From positions 434,001 to 498,000 of the forward strand of contig NZ_CP146614.1 of assembly GCF_037094685.1 (NCBI RefSeq): DNA of 64,000 nucleotides, read 5' to 3'. Below the pieces are notes generated by a model. It did not search any database. It saw nothing but the letters and a program-made list of their open reading frames with translations, and was not told the origin of the DNA. Both the position numbers and the translations under genes were made by a program. How positions within the stretch are numbered: the first letter of the stretch is position 1; the number at the start of each line of letters is the position of its first letter. Positions 1 through 10,236 of the stretch are shown here, one piece after another. The DNA is from Massilia sp. METH4 (GTDB taxonomy: Bacteria; Pseudomonadota; Gammaproteobacteria; Burkholderiales; Burkholderiaceae_D).

Positions 1-1913
1 ACCGGCGAGCCGGCGATATCGAAGCGCATGGTGTCGCCCAGCTTCAGGCCCAGCGTTTTCGCCAGCCCTTCCTCGACGGAAGCCTCGGCGCTGCCGGGTG
101 CGTCGCCGTACCATTTGCCGGCCGTGATCCGGTTCTGCGAGGGCAGCTCGGCCATCGTCGACAGGTTGAACTCCCGCTCGGCCAAGCCGCGCGCGCGCCC
201 CTCCGGGTACGTGGCCGGCGTGATCGGCTTGCCGTTGACGGCCGCCAGGCGGCCCCGGATCATCGGATACAGCGGCGCTTCGTGCGCGCCGCCGGCGCGC
301 AGCTTCGCGGCGATTTCCTCCTTCTGGTCCGGCTGGATATTGATCACGAAGTGGTTCGGCGCATCCGCCGGGGTGGCGTTGCGCCAGGAAGTCATCAGGT
401 CGTCGCGCACGATCGTCAGGACCAGCAGCGCCATGAGGCCCAGTGCCAGCGACACGACCTGCACCACGGTGGCGCCAGGGCGGCGCTGAAGCGACGTGAC
501 GGCGAAACGCCACGCCGGATGCTTCAGCGAGGTGCGCAGCGATTTCAACGCCGCCAGGCCGCCGAAGCCGGCCAGCGCGAACACGCCGAACGCGCCGACG
601 AAGCCGAGCGCGGTGTACAGCGCCAGCTTCAGGTCGCCCGCCTGCCACAGCAGCAGCACGACAAAGGCGGCCAGACCGAGGCCATAGGTGGCCAGCGCCA
701 TCGGCTGCGGCGGCGCCTGCTCGCGGCGGATCACGCGGTTGTGCGGCACATTGCGCAGTTGCAGGATCGGCGGCAGCGCGAAGCCGGCCAGCAGCAGCAT
801 GCCGGTCGCCAGTCCCTGCAGGGCGGGCTTGATCGACACGGGCGGCAGCTCGGCCTGCACCAGGCGGCCCAGCAGCTCGAGCAGCACGAAGTGGCTGGCA
901 AAGCCGACCAGCACACCGATGAGGCTGCCCACCAGGCCCACCAGCAGGAATTCGATCAGGTAGATGGCCGTCACCTGGTTCTGCGTCAGGCCCAGGCAGC
1001 GCAGCATGGCGCAGGCATCCAGGTGGCGCAGCATGAAGCGGCGCGCCGCCATCGCCACCGCCACGGCGGCCAGCATCGCCGACAGCAGCCCGACGAGCGA
1101 CAGGAAGCGGTCGGCCCGCTCCAGCGTCTCGCGCATCTCGGGGCGGCCCTCTTCCAGCGTGTCGATGCGGATATTGCGCGCCTTGCCGGCGCCGATCTCG
1201 CCGCGCAGCCATTCGGCGTATCGCGCCACGGCGGCACGGCCGTCCGGCCCTTCGCCCGCCGCCAGCAGGCGGTAGGTGATGCGCGAGCCCGTCTGCACCA
1301 GGTTGGTCTTGGCCAGCTCGTCGAGCCGCAGCATGACGCGCGGCGCGAAATTGGCGAACCCGGTGCCGCGGTCCGGTTCGGCGGCAATCAGCTGGGCGAT
1401 GCGGAACGTGGCGTCGCCCACGCGCACCTCGTCGCCCACCCTGGCGTTCAGCGCGCGCAGCACCGCCACGTCGACCCATGCGGTACCGGGCGCCGGGATA
1501 TCGGCCGTGGGAGTGCCCACGTTGTCGTTGGCCTGGTCCGGATCGGTCGTCACCTTCAGGCGGCCGCGCAGCGGATACCCGGCGCTGACGGCCTTCAGCG
1601 AACCGAGCACCGATTGCGCCGCCTCGCCCTCGCCCGCCTGGGCCATGCTGGGGAAGATGGCCGTGTCGGCCAGCACGAGGCCGCGGCGCGTGGCTTCCTC
1701 GCGCCACGCGGCGGGCAGCGGCTGGTCGCCGGCGATCACGAGATCGGCCCCCAGCAACTGGTGCGCATCGCGGTCCAGGCCGGCGCGCAGGCGGTCGATG
1801 AAGAAGCCGGCCGCCGACAGCGCGGACACGGCGACGATCAGCGCGACCAGCAGGAAGCGCAGCTTGCCCGCGCGCCAGTCGCGCGCGGTCATGCGGAGGG
1901 CTTGGAGGAACAT
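1..1913 (-). CDS. ABC transporter permease, FtsX/YbbP-like (3' end outside window)
   Basis: The visible part is about 637 residues from an ATG at 1913; the rest lies beyond position 1. A first hydrophobic segment (about residues 18-38) follows a short basic start. A long periplasmic region comes next. A cluster of membrane segments lies around residues 275-440, and another hydrophobic stretch falls near 490-510. This matches the large FtsX-type permeases of the YbbA/YbbP group, which work with a small LolD-like ATPase at the inner membrane. The ATPase gene is not in the window and may lie on either side outside it. The transported substrate is not known from sequence. Long plus-strand frames over this region are codon-bias shadows. 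Confidence 0.85.
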   Translation of the reverse strand, partial: MFLQALRMTARDWRAGKLRFLLVALIVAVSALSAAGFFIDRLRAGLDRDAHQLLGADLVIAGDQPLPAAWREEATRRGLVLADTAIFPSMAQAGEGEAAQSVLGSLKAVSAGYPLRGRLKVTTDPDQANDNVGTPTADIPAPGTAWVDVAVLRALNARVGDEVRVGDATFRIAQLIAAEPDRGTGFANFAPRVMLRLDELAKTNLVQTGSRITYRLLAAGEGPDGRAAVARYAEWLRGEIGAGKARNIRIDTLEEGRPEMRETLERADRFLSLVGLLSAMLAAVAVAMAARRFMLRHLDACAMLRCLGLTQNQVTAIYLIEFLLVGLVGSLIGVLVGFASHFVLLELLGRLVQAELPPVSIKPALQGLATGMLLLAGFALPPILQLRNVPHNRVIRREQAPPQPMALATYGLGLAAFVVLLLWQAGDLKLALYTALGFVGAFGVFALAGFGGLAALKSLRTSLKHPAWRFAVTSLQRRPGATVVQVVSLALGLMALLVLTIVRDDLMTSWRNATPADAPNHFVINIQPDQKEEIAAKLRAGGAHEAPLYPMIRGRLAAVNGKPITPATYPEGRARGLAEREFNLSTMAELPSQNRITAGKWYGDAPGSAEASVEEGLAKTLGLKLGDTMRFDIAGSP

Positions 1914-2111
1914 GGGTGTGTAAGTAAACAGGGTTCTCGTTAAGCCTGGAGAGCTACCGCGGACGAGGCCCCCAGGGATCCGGCAGGAATGCCGGCTGCC
2001 AGGCCGGCACCGCTACGCTGATCAAGGAGCAGTGCTCCCTGAAATTCCTGCTTCGCCCCGGCATCGGCCTTGGGTCAAATGCCGGCACTGGCTAAGTGTG
2101 CCGAGTCAGAA

Positions 2112-2129
2112 ATTCGTTGATCAACGAAT
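2112..2129. repeat. 18-bp perfect palindrome
   Basis: The arms ATTCGTTGA and TCAACGAAT are exact reverse complements with no spacer. The site lies 15 bp beyond the stop of the adenine deaminase gene. On the minus strand it is followed by TTTCT, so it could fold as a weak terminator. It could equally be a dimeric-protein binding site. The rest of 1914-2144 holds a few shorter hairpins and no gene. Confidence 0.6.
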
Positions 2130-2144
2130 GTCCGATTCACCGCA

Positions 2145-3732
<1,588 letters not shown>

Positions 3733-5655
3733 ATGACCATCTTTGACACTTACGCAGCACGGTACGAGCGCACCCGGGAAGAGGAAATGTCCCTTTCCGA
3801 ATATCTGCAGCTTTGCAAGAAGGATCACCTGACCTACGCGACGGCGGCGGAGCGGATGCTGGCTGCGATCGGTGAGCCGACGCTGGTCGACACGCGCAAC
3901 GATACCCGGCTGTCCCGTATCTTCGCCAACAAGGTCATCAAGATCTATCCCGCCTTCCGCGAGTTCTACGGCATGGAGGAAGTGATCGAACAGGTGGTGT
4001 CCTACTTCCGCCACGCCGCCCAGGGCCTGGAGGAACGCAAGCAGATCCTGTATTTGCTGGGCCCGGTTGGCGGCGGCAAGTCGTCGATCGCCGAAAAACT
4101 CAAATCCCTGATGGAACAGGTGCCGTTCTACTGCCTGAAGGGTTCGCCGGTGAACGAATCGCCGCTCGGCCTGTTCAACGAGGCCGAGGACGGCGTGATC
4201 CTGGAAGAGGATTACGGCATCCCGCGCCGCTACCTGCGCAGCATTCCGAGCCCGTGGGCAGTGAAGCGGCTGCATGAATTCAACGGCGACATCAACCAGT
4301 TCCGCGTGGTCAAGCGCTACCCGTCGATCCTGAAGCAGATCGCGATCTCGAAGACCGAGCCGGGCGACGAGAACAACCAGGACATTTCCTCGCTGGTCGG
4401 CAAGGTCGATATCCGCAAGCTCGAGGATTACGCGCAGGACGATCCGGACGCCTACAGCTACTCCGGCGGCCTGTGCCTGGCGAACCAGGGCCTGATGGAA
4501 TTCGTGGAGATGTTCAAGGCGCCGATCAAGGTGCTGCACCCGCTGCTGACGGCCACCCAGGAAGGCAACTACAAGGGCACCGAAGGCTTCGGCGCCATCC
4601 CCTTCGACGGCGTGGTGCTGGCGCACTCGAACGAATCGGAGTGGAAGAGCTTCCGCAACAACCGCAACAACGAGGCATTCCTCGACCGTATCTACATCGT
4701 GAAAGTGCCGTATTGCCTGCGCGTGTCGGACGAGATCAAGATCTACGAGAAACTGCTGCGCAACTCGTCGCTGGCCGAAGCGCCGTGCGCGCCGGGCACG
4801 CTGCGCATGATGTCGCAGTTCGCCATCCTGTCGCGCCTGAAGGAGCCGGAAAACTCGTCGATCTTCTCCAAGATGCTCGTCTACGATGGCGAGAACCTGA
4901 AGGATACCGATCCGAAGGCGAAGTCGATCCACGAATACGTCGACTATGCCGGCGTGGACGAAGGCATGAACGGCCTGTCGACGCGCTTCGCGTTCAAGAT
5001 CCTGTCGAAGGTGTTCAACTTCGACTCGACCGAAGTGGCGGCCAACCCGGTGCACCTGCTGTACGTGCTCGAGCAGCAGGTCGAGCGCGAGCAGTTCCCG
5101 CCGGAGACGGAACAAAAATACTTCTCCTATATCAAGGAGCACCTCGCGCAGCGCTACGTGGACTTCATCGGCAAGGAAATCCAGACGGCCTACCTGGAGA
5201 GTTACTCCGAATATGGCCAGAACATCTTCGACCGTTACGTGACGTTCGCCGACTTCTGGATCCAGGACCAGGAATACCGCGATCCGGATACGGGCGAGAG
5301 CTTCGACCGCGAATCGCTCAATGCAGAGCTCGAGAAGATCGAGAAGCCGGCCGGCATCAGCAATCCGAAGGATTTCCGCAACGAGATCGTCAACTTCGGC
5401 CTGCGCGCCCGCGCCAACAACGGTGGCAAGAACCCGGCCTGGACGTCGTACGAGAAATTCCGCAGCGTGATCGAGAAGAAGATGTTCTCGAATACGGAAG
5501 AACTGTTGCCGGTGATCTCGTTCAACGCCAAGGCCAGCGCCGAGGATGCGAACAAGCACGCCGATTTCGTGGCCCGGATGGTGGAAAAAGGATACACCGC
5601 CAAGCAGGTGCGGCTGCTGTGCGAGTGGTATCTGCGCGTACGGAAATCGTCGTAA
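3733..5655 (+). CDS. prkA: PrkA family serine protein kinase (YeaG)
   Basis: The 640-residue product aligns in memory along almost its whole length with E. coli YeaG. It has an N-terminal AAA-like ATPase domain with Walker A GPVGGGKSS at about residue 110, and a C-terminal kinase-like domain ending CEWYLRVRKSS. PrkA proteins autophosphorylate and act in general stress and nitrogen-starvation responses; a protease role has also been proposed. I chose the ATG at 3733 because AGAGG ends 8 bp upstream; an in-frame ATG at 3727 is the alternative. It heads a conserved three-gene module with yeaH and the SpoVR gene. This module lies 162 bp upstream of yeaH, a gap that holds a large hairpin. Confidence 0.95.
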   Translation: MTIFDTYAARYERTREEEMSLSEYLQLCKKDHLTYATAAERMLAAIGEPTLVDTRNDTRLSRIFANKVIKIYPAFREFYGMEEVIEQVVSYFRHAAQGLEERKQILYLLGPVGGGKSSIAEKLKSLMEQVPFYCLKGSPVNESPLGLFNEAEDGVILEEDYGIPRRYLRSIPSPWAVKRLHEFNGDINQFRVVKRYPSILKQIAISKTEPGDENNQDISSLVGKVDIRKLEDYAQDDPDAYSYSGGLCLANQGLMEFVEMFKAPIKVLHPLLTATQEGNYKGTEGFGAIPFDGVVLAHSNESEWKSFRNNRNNEAFLDRIYIVKVPYCLRVSDEIKIYEKLLRNSSLAEAPCAPGTLRMMSQFAILSRLKEPENSSIFSKMLVYDGENLKDTDPKAKSIHEYVDYAGVDEGMNGLSTRFAFKILSKVFNFDSTEVAANPVHLLYVLEQQVEREQFPPETEQKYFSYIKEHLAQRYVDFIGKEIQTAYLESYSEYGQNIFDRYVTFADFWIQDQEYRDPDTGESFDRESLNAELEKIEKPAGISNPKDFRNEIVNFGLRARANNGGKNPAWTSYEKFRSVIEKKMFSNTEELLPVISFNAKASAEDANKHADFVARMVEKGYTAKQVRLLCEWYLRVRKSS

Positions 5656-5732
5656 GGCTCAAAGTGCCATAATAGGCCGAAGGGTTTCATCAGCTATCCG
5701 GTTGAGCCACGCTCCCGGCCTACAGACGTATC

Positions 5733-5802
5733 GGGGCCTTGCATGACCGTCGCGCGCGGCAGCAGTTTGCGTTGAAGCGCGCGGCAGGTCGGGCAAGGCC
5801 CC
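5733..5802 (+). promoter_or_regulatory. Long stem-loop in the leader of yeaH
   Basis: GGGGCCTTGC at 5733-5742 is the exact reverse complement of GCAAGGCCCC at 5793-5802. Inside, GACC/GGTC and CGCGCG-rich segments extend the pairing, so about 70 nt can form one long imperfect hairpin. It ends 3 bp before the Shine-Dalgarno AAGGAGG (5806-5812) of the TTG-initiated yeaH. The hairpin lacks a U-run, so it is not a classic terminator. It could be an mRNA processing, stability or translation-control element that sets prkA and yeaH expression apart. Confidence 0.55.
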
Positions 5803-5817
5803 ACTAAGGAGGAATCT

Positions 5818-7086
5818 TTGGCTTACCTCATCGACCGTCGTTTGCAAGGCAAGAACAAGTCCGCGGTCAACCGCGAGCGGTTCCTGCGGCGCTACAAGGC
5901 CCAGATCAAGGACGCGGTCGGGCGCGCCATCAAGGGCCGTTCGATCACCGACATCGAAAATGGCGAGAAGGTCTCGATTCCCGTCAAGGACGTGAACGAG
6001 CCCACCTTCGGGCACGCCCATGGCGGCGTCTGGGAAGTCGTCAATCCCGGCAACCAGGAATACCAGAAGGGCGACCAGATCGCCCGGCCCAAGGGCGGCG
6101 GCGGTTCCGGCCGCGGCAAGGCGGGCAACAGCGACCAGACCACCGAGGATGACTTCATCTTCGAACTGTCGCGCGAGGAATTCATGAATTATTTCTTTGA
6201 AGACCTCGAACTGCCGAACCTCGTCAAGACGCAGCTCACGGCAACCACCGATTTCAAGAGCCAGCGTGCCGGCTACACCGTGTCCGGCACGCCCAGCAAT
6301 ATCCACGTGCTGCGTTCGCTGCGCGGCGCGCTGGGGCGGCGCATCGCCGTGGGCGGCCCTTCGCGCCGGCAGCTCGCGGAGGCCGAGCAGGAGCTCGAAG
6401 CGCTGCTGCTGGCAGATGTCCCGCTGGACGACTTCCGCGTCGTCGAGCTCAAGAAGAAAATCCACCACCTGCACACGCGCCTGCTGGCGATCCCGTTCAT
6501 CGATCCGTTCGACCTGCGCTACAGCAACCGCATCAAGGTGCCGAAGCCGATGACGCAGGCCGTGATGTTCTGCATCATGGACGTGTCGGGCTCGATGGAC
6601 GAGCAGCGCAAGGATACGGCGAAGCGCTTCTTCATCCTGCTGTACCTGTTCCTGAAACGGGTCTATGACAAGATCGAAGTGGTCTTCATCCGCCACCACA
6701 CCGCGGCGGCCGAGGTGGACGAACACGAGTTCTTCCATTCGCGCGAGTCGGGCGGCACCGTGGTGTCCTCCGCGCTGAACCTGCTGAACAAGATCATCGA
6801 CGAGCGCTACGGCGCGGGCCAGTGGAACAGCTATGTCGCCCAGGCGTCGGACGGCGACAACTGGGACAACGACTCGGTGCTGTGCCGCCAGCTGCTTACC
6901 AACACGATCATGCCGAAGGTGCAGTACTACACCTACGTGGAAATCACCGACGGCCCGCCGCAGAACCTGTGGGAACAATATGCGCAGGTGCCGGACCACC
7001 ACCAGCACTTCGCCATGCAGAAGATTGTCACGCCGGCTGATATTTATCCGGTATTCCGCGAACTGTTCAAGAAGCAGCCCAAATAA
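5818..7086 (+). CDS. yeaH: YeaH/YhbH family protein, DUF444 with von Willebrand A domain
   Basis: The product has 422 residues. The N-terminal half is basic and carries a Gly-rich stretch near residues 95-105. The C-terminal half is a VWA-like domain with the MIDAS motif MDVSGSMDE at about residue 255. Family members are always encoded next to prkA and spoVR and are thought to be part of the same stress-response module; the biochemical role is unknown. The start is TTG at 5818, justified by a near-perfect AAGGAGG 5 bp upstream. The stop overlaps the start of the next gene by one base (TAATG), implying translational coupling. Confidence 0.93.
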   Translation: MAYLIDRRLQGKNKSAVNRERFLRRYKAQIKDAVGRAIKGRSITDIENGEKVSIPVKDVNEPTFGHAHGGVWEVVNPGNQEYQKGDQIARPKGGGGSGRGKAGNSDQTTEDDFIFELSREEFMNYFFEDLELPNLVKTQLTATTDFKSQRAGYTVSGTPSNIHVLRSLRGALGRRIAVGGPSRRQLAEAEQELEALLLADVPLDDFRVVELKKKIHHLHTRLLAIPFIDPFDLRYSNRIKVPKPMTQAVMFCIMDVSGSMDEQRKDTAKRFFILLYLFLKRVYDKIEVVFIRHHTAAAEVDEHEFFHSRESGGTVVSSALNLLNKIIDERYGAGQWNSYVAQASDGDNWDNDSVLCRQLLTNTIMPKVQYYTYVEITDGPPQNLWEQYAQVPDHHQHFAMQKIVTPADIYPVFRELFKKQPK

Positions 7087-8627
7087 TGAACCAGATGATG
7101 AAACGCCCGCCGCATCCTCGTGCGCTGCCGGAGCAGTCGGAATGGACGTTCGAGCTGATCGAACAGGCGCACGAGGAAATCAAGCGCGTGGCCGAGAATT
7201 TCGGCCTCGACACCTACCCGAACCAGCTGGAAATCATCACGGCCGAGCAGATGATGGACGCCTACACGTCCGTCGGCATGCCCGTCTCGTACAGCCACTG
7301 GTCGTTCGGCAAGCACTTCCTGTCCACCGAAAAGGGCTACAAGCGCGGCCAGATGGGCCTGGCCTACGAGATCGTCATCAACAGCAATCCCTGCATCGCC
7401 TACCTGATGGAGGAAAACAGCCTGACGATGCAGGCGCTGGTGATCGCCCACGCCGCCTACGGCCACAACTCCTTCTTCAAGGGCAATTACCTGTTCCGCA
7501 CCTGGACGGATGCCGAGGCGATCATCGATTACATGGTGTTCGCCAAGAACTACATCGCCGAATGCGAACAGCGGCACGGCATCGATGCCGTCGAGCTGCT
7601 GCTCGATTCCTGCCACGCGATCCAGAATTACGGCGTGGACCGCTACAAGCGGCCGGCCAAACTGTCGCTCGCCAAGGAGCAGCAGCGCCAGAAGGAGCGC
7701 GAAGCCTACCTGCAATCGCAGATCAACGAGCTGTGGCGCACGGTGCCGAAAAAGCCGGAAGAGGAAGCAGTGGCGCAGGCCCCCTCCCGCTTCCCGCCCG
7801 AGCCCGAGGAGAACCTGCTGTACTTCATCGAGAAGTACGCGCCGCTGCTGGAACCCTGGCAGCGCGAACTGGTGCGCATCGTGCGCAAGATCTCGCAGTA
7901 CTTCTACCCGCAGCGGCAAACCCAGGTGATGAATGAGGGCTGGGCCACCTTCTGGCACTACACGATCCTGAACCAGCTGTACGACGAAGGCGTGATCGGC
8001 GACGGCTTCATGATGGAATTCCTGAAGAGCCATACGAACGTGGTCTACCAGCCGCCGGTGCACAGCCCGTACTACAACGGCATCAACCCGTATGCGCTCG
8101 GCTTCGCGATGATGACGGACATCCGCCGCATCTGCGAGAACCCGACGGCCGAGGACCGCGAATGGTTCCCGGACATTGCCGGCAGCGACTGGCGCAAGAC
8201 GCTCGACTTCGCCATGCGCAACTTCAAGGATGAAAGCTTCATCGCGCAGTTCCTGTCGCCGCGGCTGATCCGGGATTTCCACTTCTTCGCGGTACTGGAC
8301 GACGACCGCAACGAGAAGCTGTCCGTCTCGGCGATCCACGACGAGATGGGTTACCGCTACGTGCGCCAGCAACTGGCCGACCAGTACAACCTTGGCAACC
8401 GCGAACCGAACATCCAGGTCTGGTCCGTCAACACGCGGGACGACCGCGCGCTCACGCTGCGGCACACCCAGTTCAACCGCCGCCCCTTGAACCAGCAGGC
8501 ACACGAGGTGCTCAAGCACGTCGCGCGGCTGTGGGGCTTCGACGTCCACCTGGACACGGTCTCGCCGGAAGGCAAGTTGATCAGCACGCTGGAGTGCAAG
8601 CGCGAAAAGCGCGGTCGCCTGATCTGA
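7086..8627 (+). CDS. SpoVR family protein (YcgB-like)
   Basis: This 513-residue protein is the third member of the prkA-yeaH-spoVR module. It has the SpoVR signatures GYKRGQMGLAYEIVINSNPC, HAAYGHNSFFKGNY and MNEGWATFWHYT, the last resembling a metal-binding HExxH-type helix. SpoVR takes part in spore cortex formation in Bacillus, but in non-sporulating proteobacteria the family is linked to stress survival. Its ATG overlaps the yeaH stop by one base. A GC-rich 10-bp inverted repeat follows the stop at 8639-8662. Confidence 0.94.
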   Translation: MNQMMKRPPHPRALPEQSEWTFELIEQAHEEIKRVAENFGLDTYPNQLEIITAEQMMDAYTSVGMPVSYSHWSFGKHFLSTEKGYKRGQMGLAYEIVINSNPCIAYLMEENSLTMQALVIAHAAYGHNSFFKGNYLFRTWTDAEAIIDYMVFAKNYIAECEQRHGIDAVELLLDSCHAIQNYGVDRYKRPAKLSLAKEQQRQKEREAYLQSQINELWRTVPKKPEEEAVAQAPSRFPPEPEENLLYFIEKYAPLLEPWQRELVRIVRKISQYFYPQRQTQVMNEGWATFWHYTILNQLYDEGVIGDGFMMEFLKSHTNVVYQPPVHSPYYNGINPYALGFAMMTDIRRICENPTAEDREWFPDIAGSDWRKTLDFAMRNFKDESFIAQFLSPRLIRDFHFFAVLDDDRNEKLSVSAIHDEMGYRYVRQQLADQYNLGNREPNIQVWSVNTRDDRALTLRHTQFNRRPLNQQAHEVLKHVARLWGFDVHLDTVSPEGKLISTLECKREKRGRLI

Positions 8628-8638
8628 GTTCCCCCCAT

Positions 8639-8662
8639 CCGGCAGCCGGCAGCGGCTGCCGG
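8639..8662 (+). terminator. Possible terminator hairpin after spoVR
   Basis: CCGGCAGCCG and CGGCTGCCGG form a 10-bp perfect stem around a 4-nt GCAG loop, 12 bp after the spoVR stop. No clear T-run follows, so intrinsic termination is uncertain. It may instead protect the 3' end of the transcript. Confidence 0.4.
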
Positions 8663-9384
8663 AAGTTTCCCTGCCCCCCGCGGTGCCATTCTGCCCGCAA
8701 TCCCGCCTTCGCCAGGCCAGCCCTGGATCTCTCATCAAGCTGATCGAAAACCCGGTGCCGGCACGCCGGGACATGATTACACTTTTTACCGGTGCTCATG
8801 CCGGGCTCACATCCACGCAGCAATGGGCAAGCCGGCGTCAGGGACAAGAGGGTGGGTGTCGCCTCGCCTAACGCGACCGCTCATCCGCTCAATATGGCTG
8901 AGCGAAAATTCGGCGGCACGGGTTGGATTGCAGGATTTTCCAGCTTTTCGCGGGGTCCCCCCTAGATTTCGGCGGCGAACCAGCTAAAATATGGTAGCGC
9001 AACCACTGGTCTGACCGCATTTCGCGACCGGCTGGACCGGCCCTACATTTCCGAACGGTTGAGCTGCTTTTTCTGTAGTGAAGTTTCAAGCTTGTTTTTT
9101 TTGCATGCGCATGCTCCACGGGCGCCGGATTTGCATATACTGAAGTGTCCGAGATAACGCTCCCATTATTAAGAAATAGCAATTTCTCATACCAAATTTT
9201 ACACAGCCAGAAGGGGGGATCGCCTGCAGAAAATTTTGTTTTTTTCGCATTCGGAAAACTTCATGGCACCGTTTATATGGCTTGCACAGCATTGGTCAGC
9301 GGTGCCCTCAGACGGGCGCCAGATTGGTGCAAGGATGCACCTAAGGGCATGAAAATTAACCATTTTTTTGAGCCCAAAATTCTA
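8663..9384. other. Long intergenic region, no gene supported
   Basis: Between the hairpin after spoVR and the tonB promoter there are about 720 bp with no convincing gene. The first 200 bp keep the genomic base composition. From about 8890 the sequence is clearly more A+T-rich, with runs such as TTGTTTTTTTC near 9235. Short frames on both strands lack domain signatures and good ribosome-binding sites. The change in composition fits an upstream regulatory region for the TonB operon or an old insertion scar. Confidence 0.5.
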
Positions 9385-9412
9385 TGTACAATGAAGAAAT
9401 CGTATGTATAAT
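9385..9412 (+). promoter_or_regulatory. Sigma-70 promoter of the tonB-exbBD operon
   Basis: The -10 box TATAAT at 9407-9412 is a perfect consensus. TGTACA at 9385-9390 is a 4-of-6 match to the -35 box, with a 16-bp spacer. Transcription would start near 9419, about 74 bp before the tonB start codon. No obvious Fur box was recognised. Confidence 0.6.
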
Positions 9413-9492
9413 TCGCCGACGTCCCGGATGCGGCTGTAGCTTTGTGTCGCTATTTTGGGGTTCAAGTAGAGTAGGTATTGGAGAAAGCAGGC

Positions 9493-10152
9493 ATGAATTT
9501 TAGTGATAACGGGAAGGTCAAAAAGAACTATACCGGGGTCGTGGTAGTGGTGGCCTTGCACCTTTTGGCTGCTTACGGGATCGTGACTGGCTTGGGCAAG
9601 AAGGTGTTCACCAAGATGATGGAACCGGTGGAGACCAAGATCATCGAAGAGGTCGCCCCACCTCCACCGAAGGAGCTGCCACCACCGCCGCCGCCTCCGG
9701 AAATGCAAGCACCGCCTCCGCCGTTCATTCCGCCCGTCGAAGTGAACGTGCAGCAGCCGCCGCCGCAGCAGAACGTGATCGCGAACGCGACGAACCAGGC
9801 TCCGCCGACGCGGGAACTGGCACCGCCTGCGCCGCCGGCACCTCCGGCACCGCCAGCGCCTCCGGCCCAGTCCGTACGTGTTCCTGCAGTGGCTGACTTC
9901 AGCACCTGCGCGAAACCGGAATGGCCGAAGTCGTCGCTGCGTAACGAAGAAACGGGCACGGTAACCTTATCGTTCCTGATTGGAGTCGACGGCCGCGTCG
10001 CCGACTCCAAGATCGTGAAATCCAGTGGCTTTAGGGATCTTGATAAGGCTGCTGTGGTAGGTATCGGCAAGTGCAAGTTCAAGCCGACCATGGTTGACGG
10101 CAAACCGGAACAAGCGTGGATGCAAATGCAATACGTCTGGACGCTGGAATAA
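9493..10152 (+). CDS. tonB: Energy transducer TonB
   Basis: The 219-residue protein has the classic TonB layout. A short cytoplasmic start is followed by one membrane anchor (about residues 14-32). A long Pro-rich periplasmic linker (about 50-130) has blocks such as PPPPKELPPPPPPPEM. The C-terminal TonB domain has YVWTLE at the end. With ExbB/ExbD it passes proton-motive force to outer-membrane receptors, for example the receptor at 31676. The ATG at 9493 is chosen over TTG at 9478 because GGAG lies 9 bp upstream. It is first in an operon with exbB, exbD and a second exbD. Confidence 0.93.
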   Translation: MNFSDNGKVKKNYTGVVVVVALHLLAAYGIVTGLGKKVFTKMMEPVETKIIEEVAPPPPKELPPPPPPPEMQAPPPPFIPPVEVNVQQPPPQQNVIANATNQAPPTRELAPPAPPAPPAPPAPPAQSVRVPAVADFSTCAKPEWPKSSLRNEETGTVTLSFLIGVDGRVADSKIVKSSGFRDLDKAAVVGIGKCKFKPTMVDGKPEQAWMQMQYVWTLE

Positions 10153-10236
10153 CCCGAGACGACCCCACCGTCTCACCTAGTAATTTTCGTTGTCGTTACG
10201 TTCAGCGAACTGATCTTTTATAAATTTGGAGGAAGC

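Noticed and set aside
282..1943. Plus-strand open frame of 553 codons opposite the ABC permease
   Set aside because: His/Gln/Arg-rich shadow; the minus-strand frame has correct membrane segments.
8639..8662. A sure intrinsic terminator
   Set aside because: The stem is strong but no T-run follows, so I kept it only as a possible terminator.
9086..9411. Small genes in the A/T-rich region before tonB
   Set aside because: Short frames on both strands, no family features; one runs through the tonB promoter boxes.
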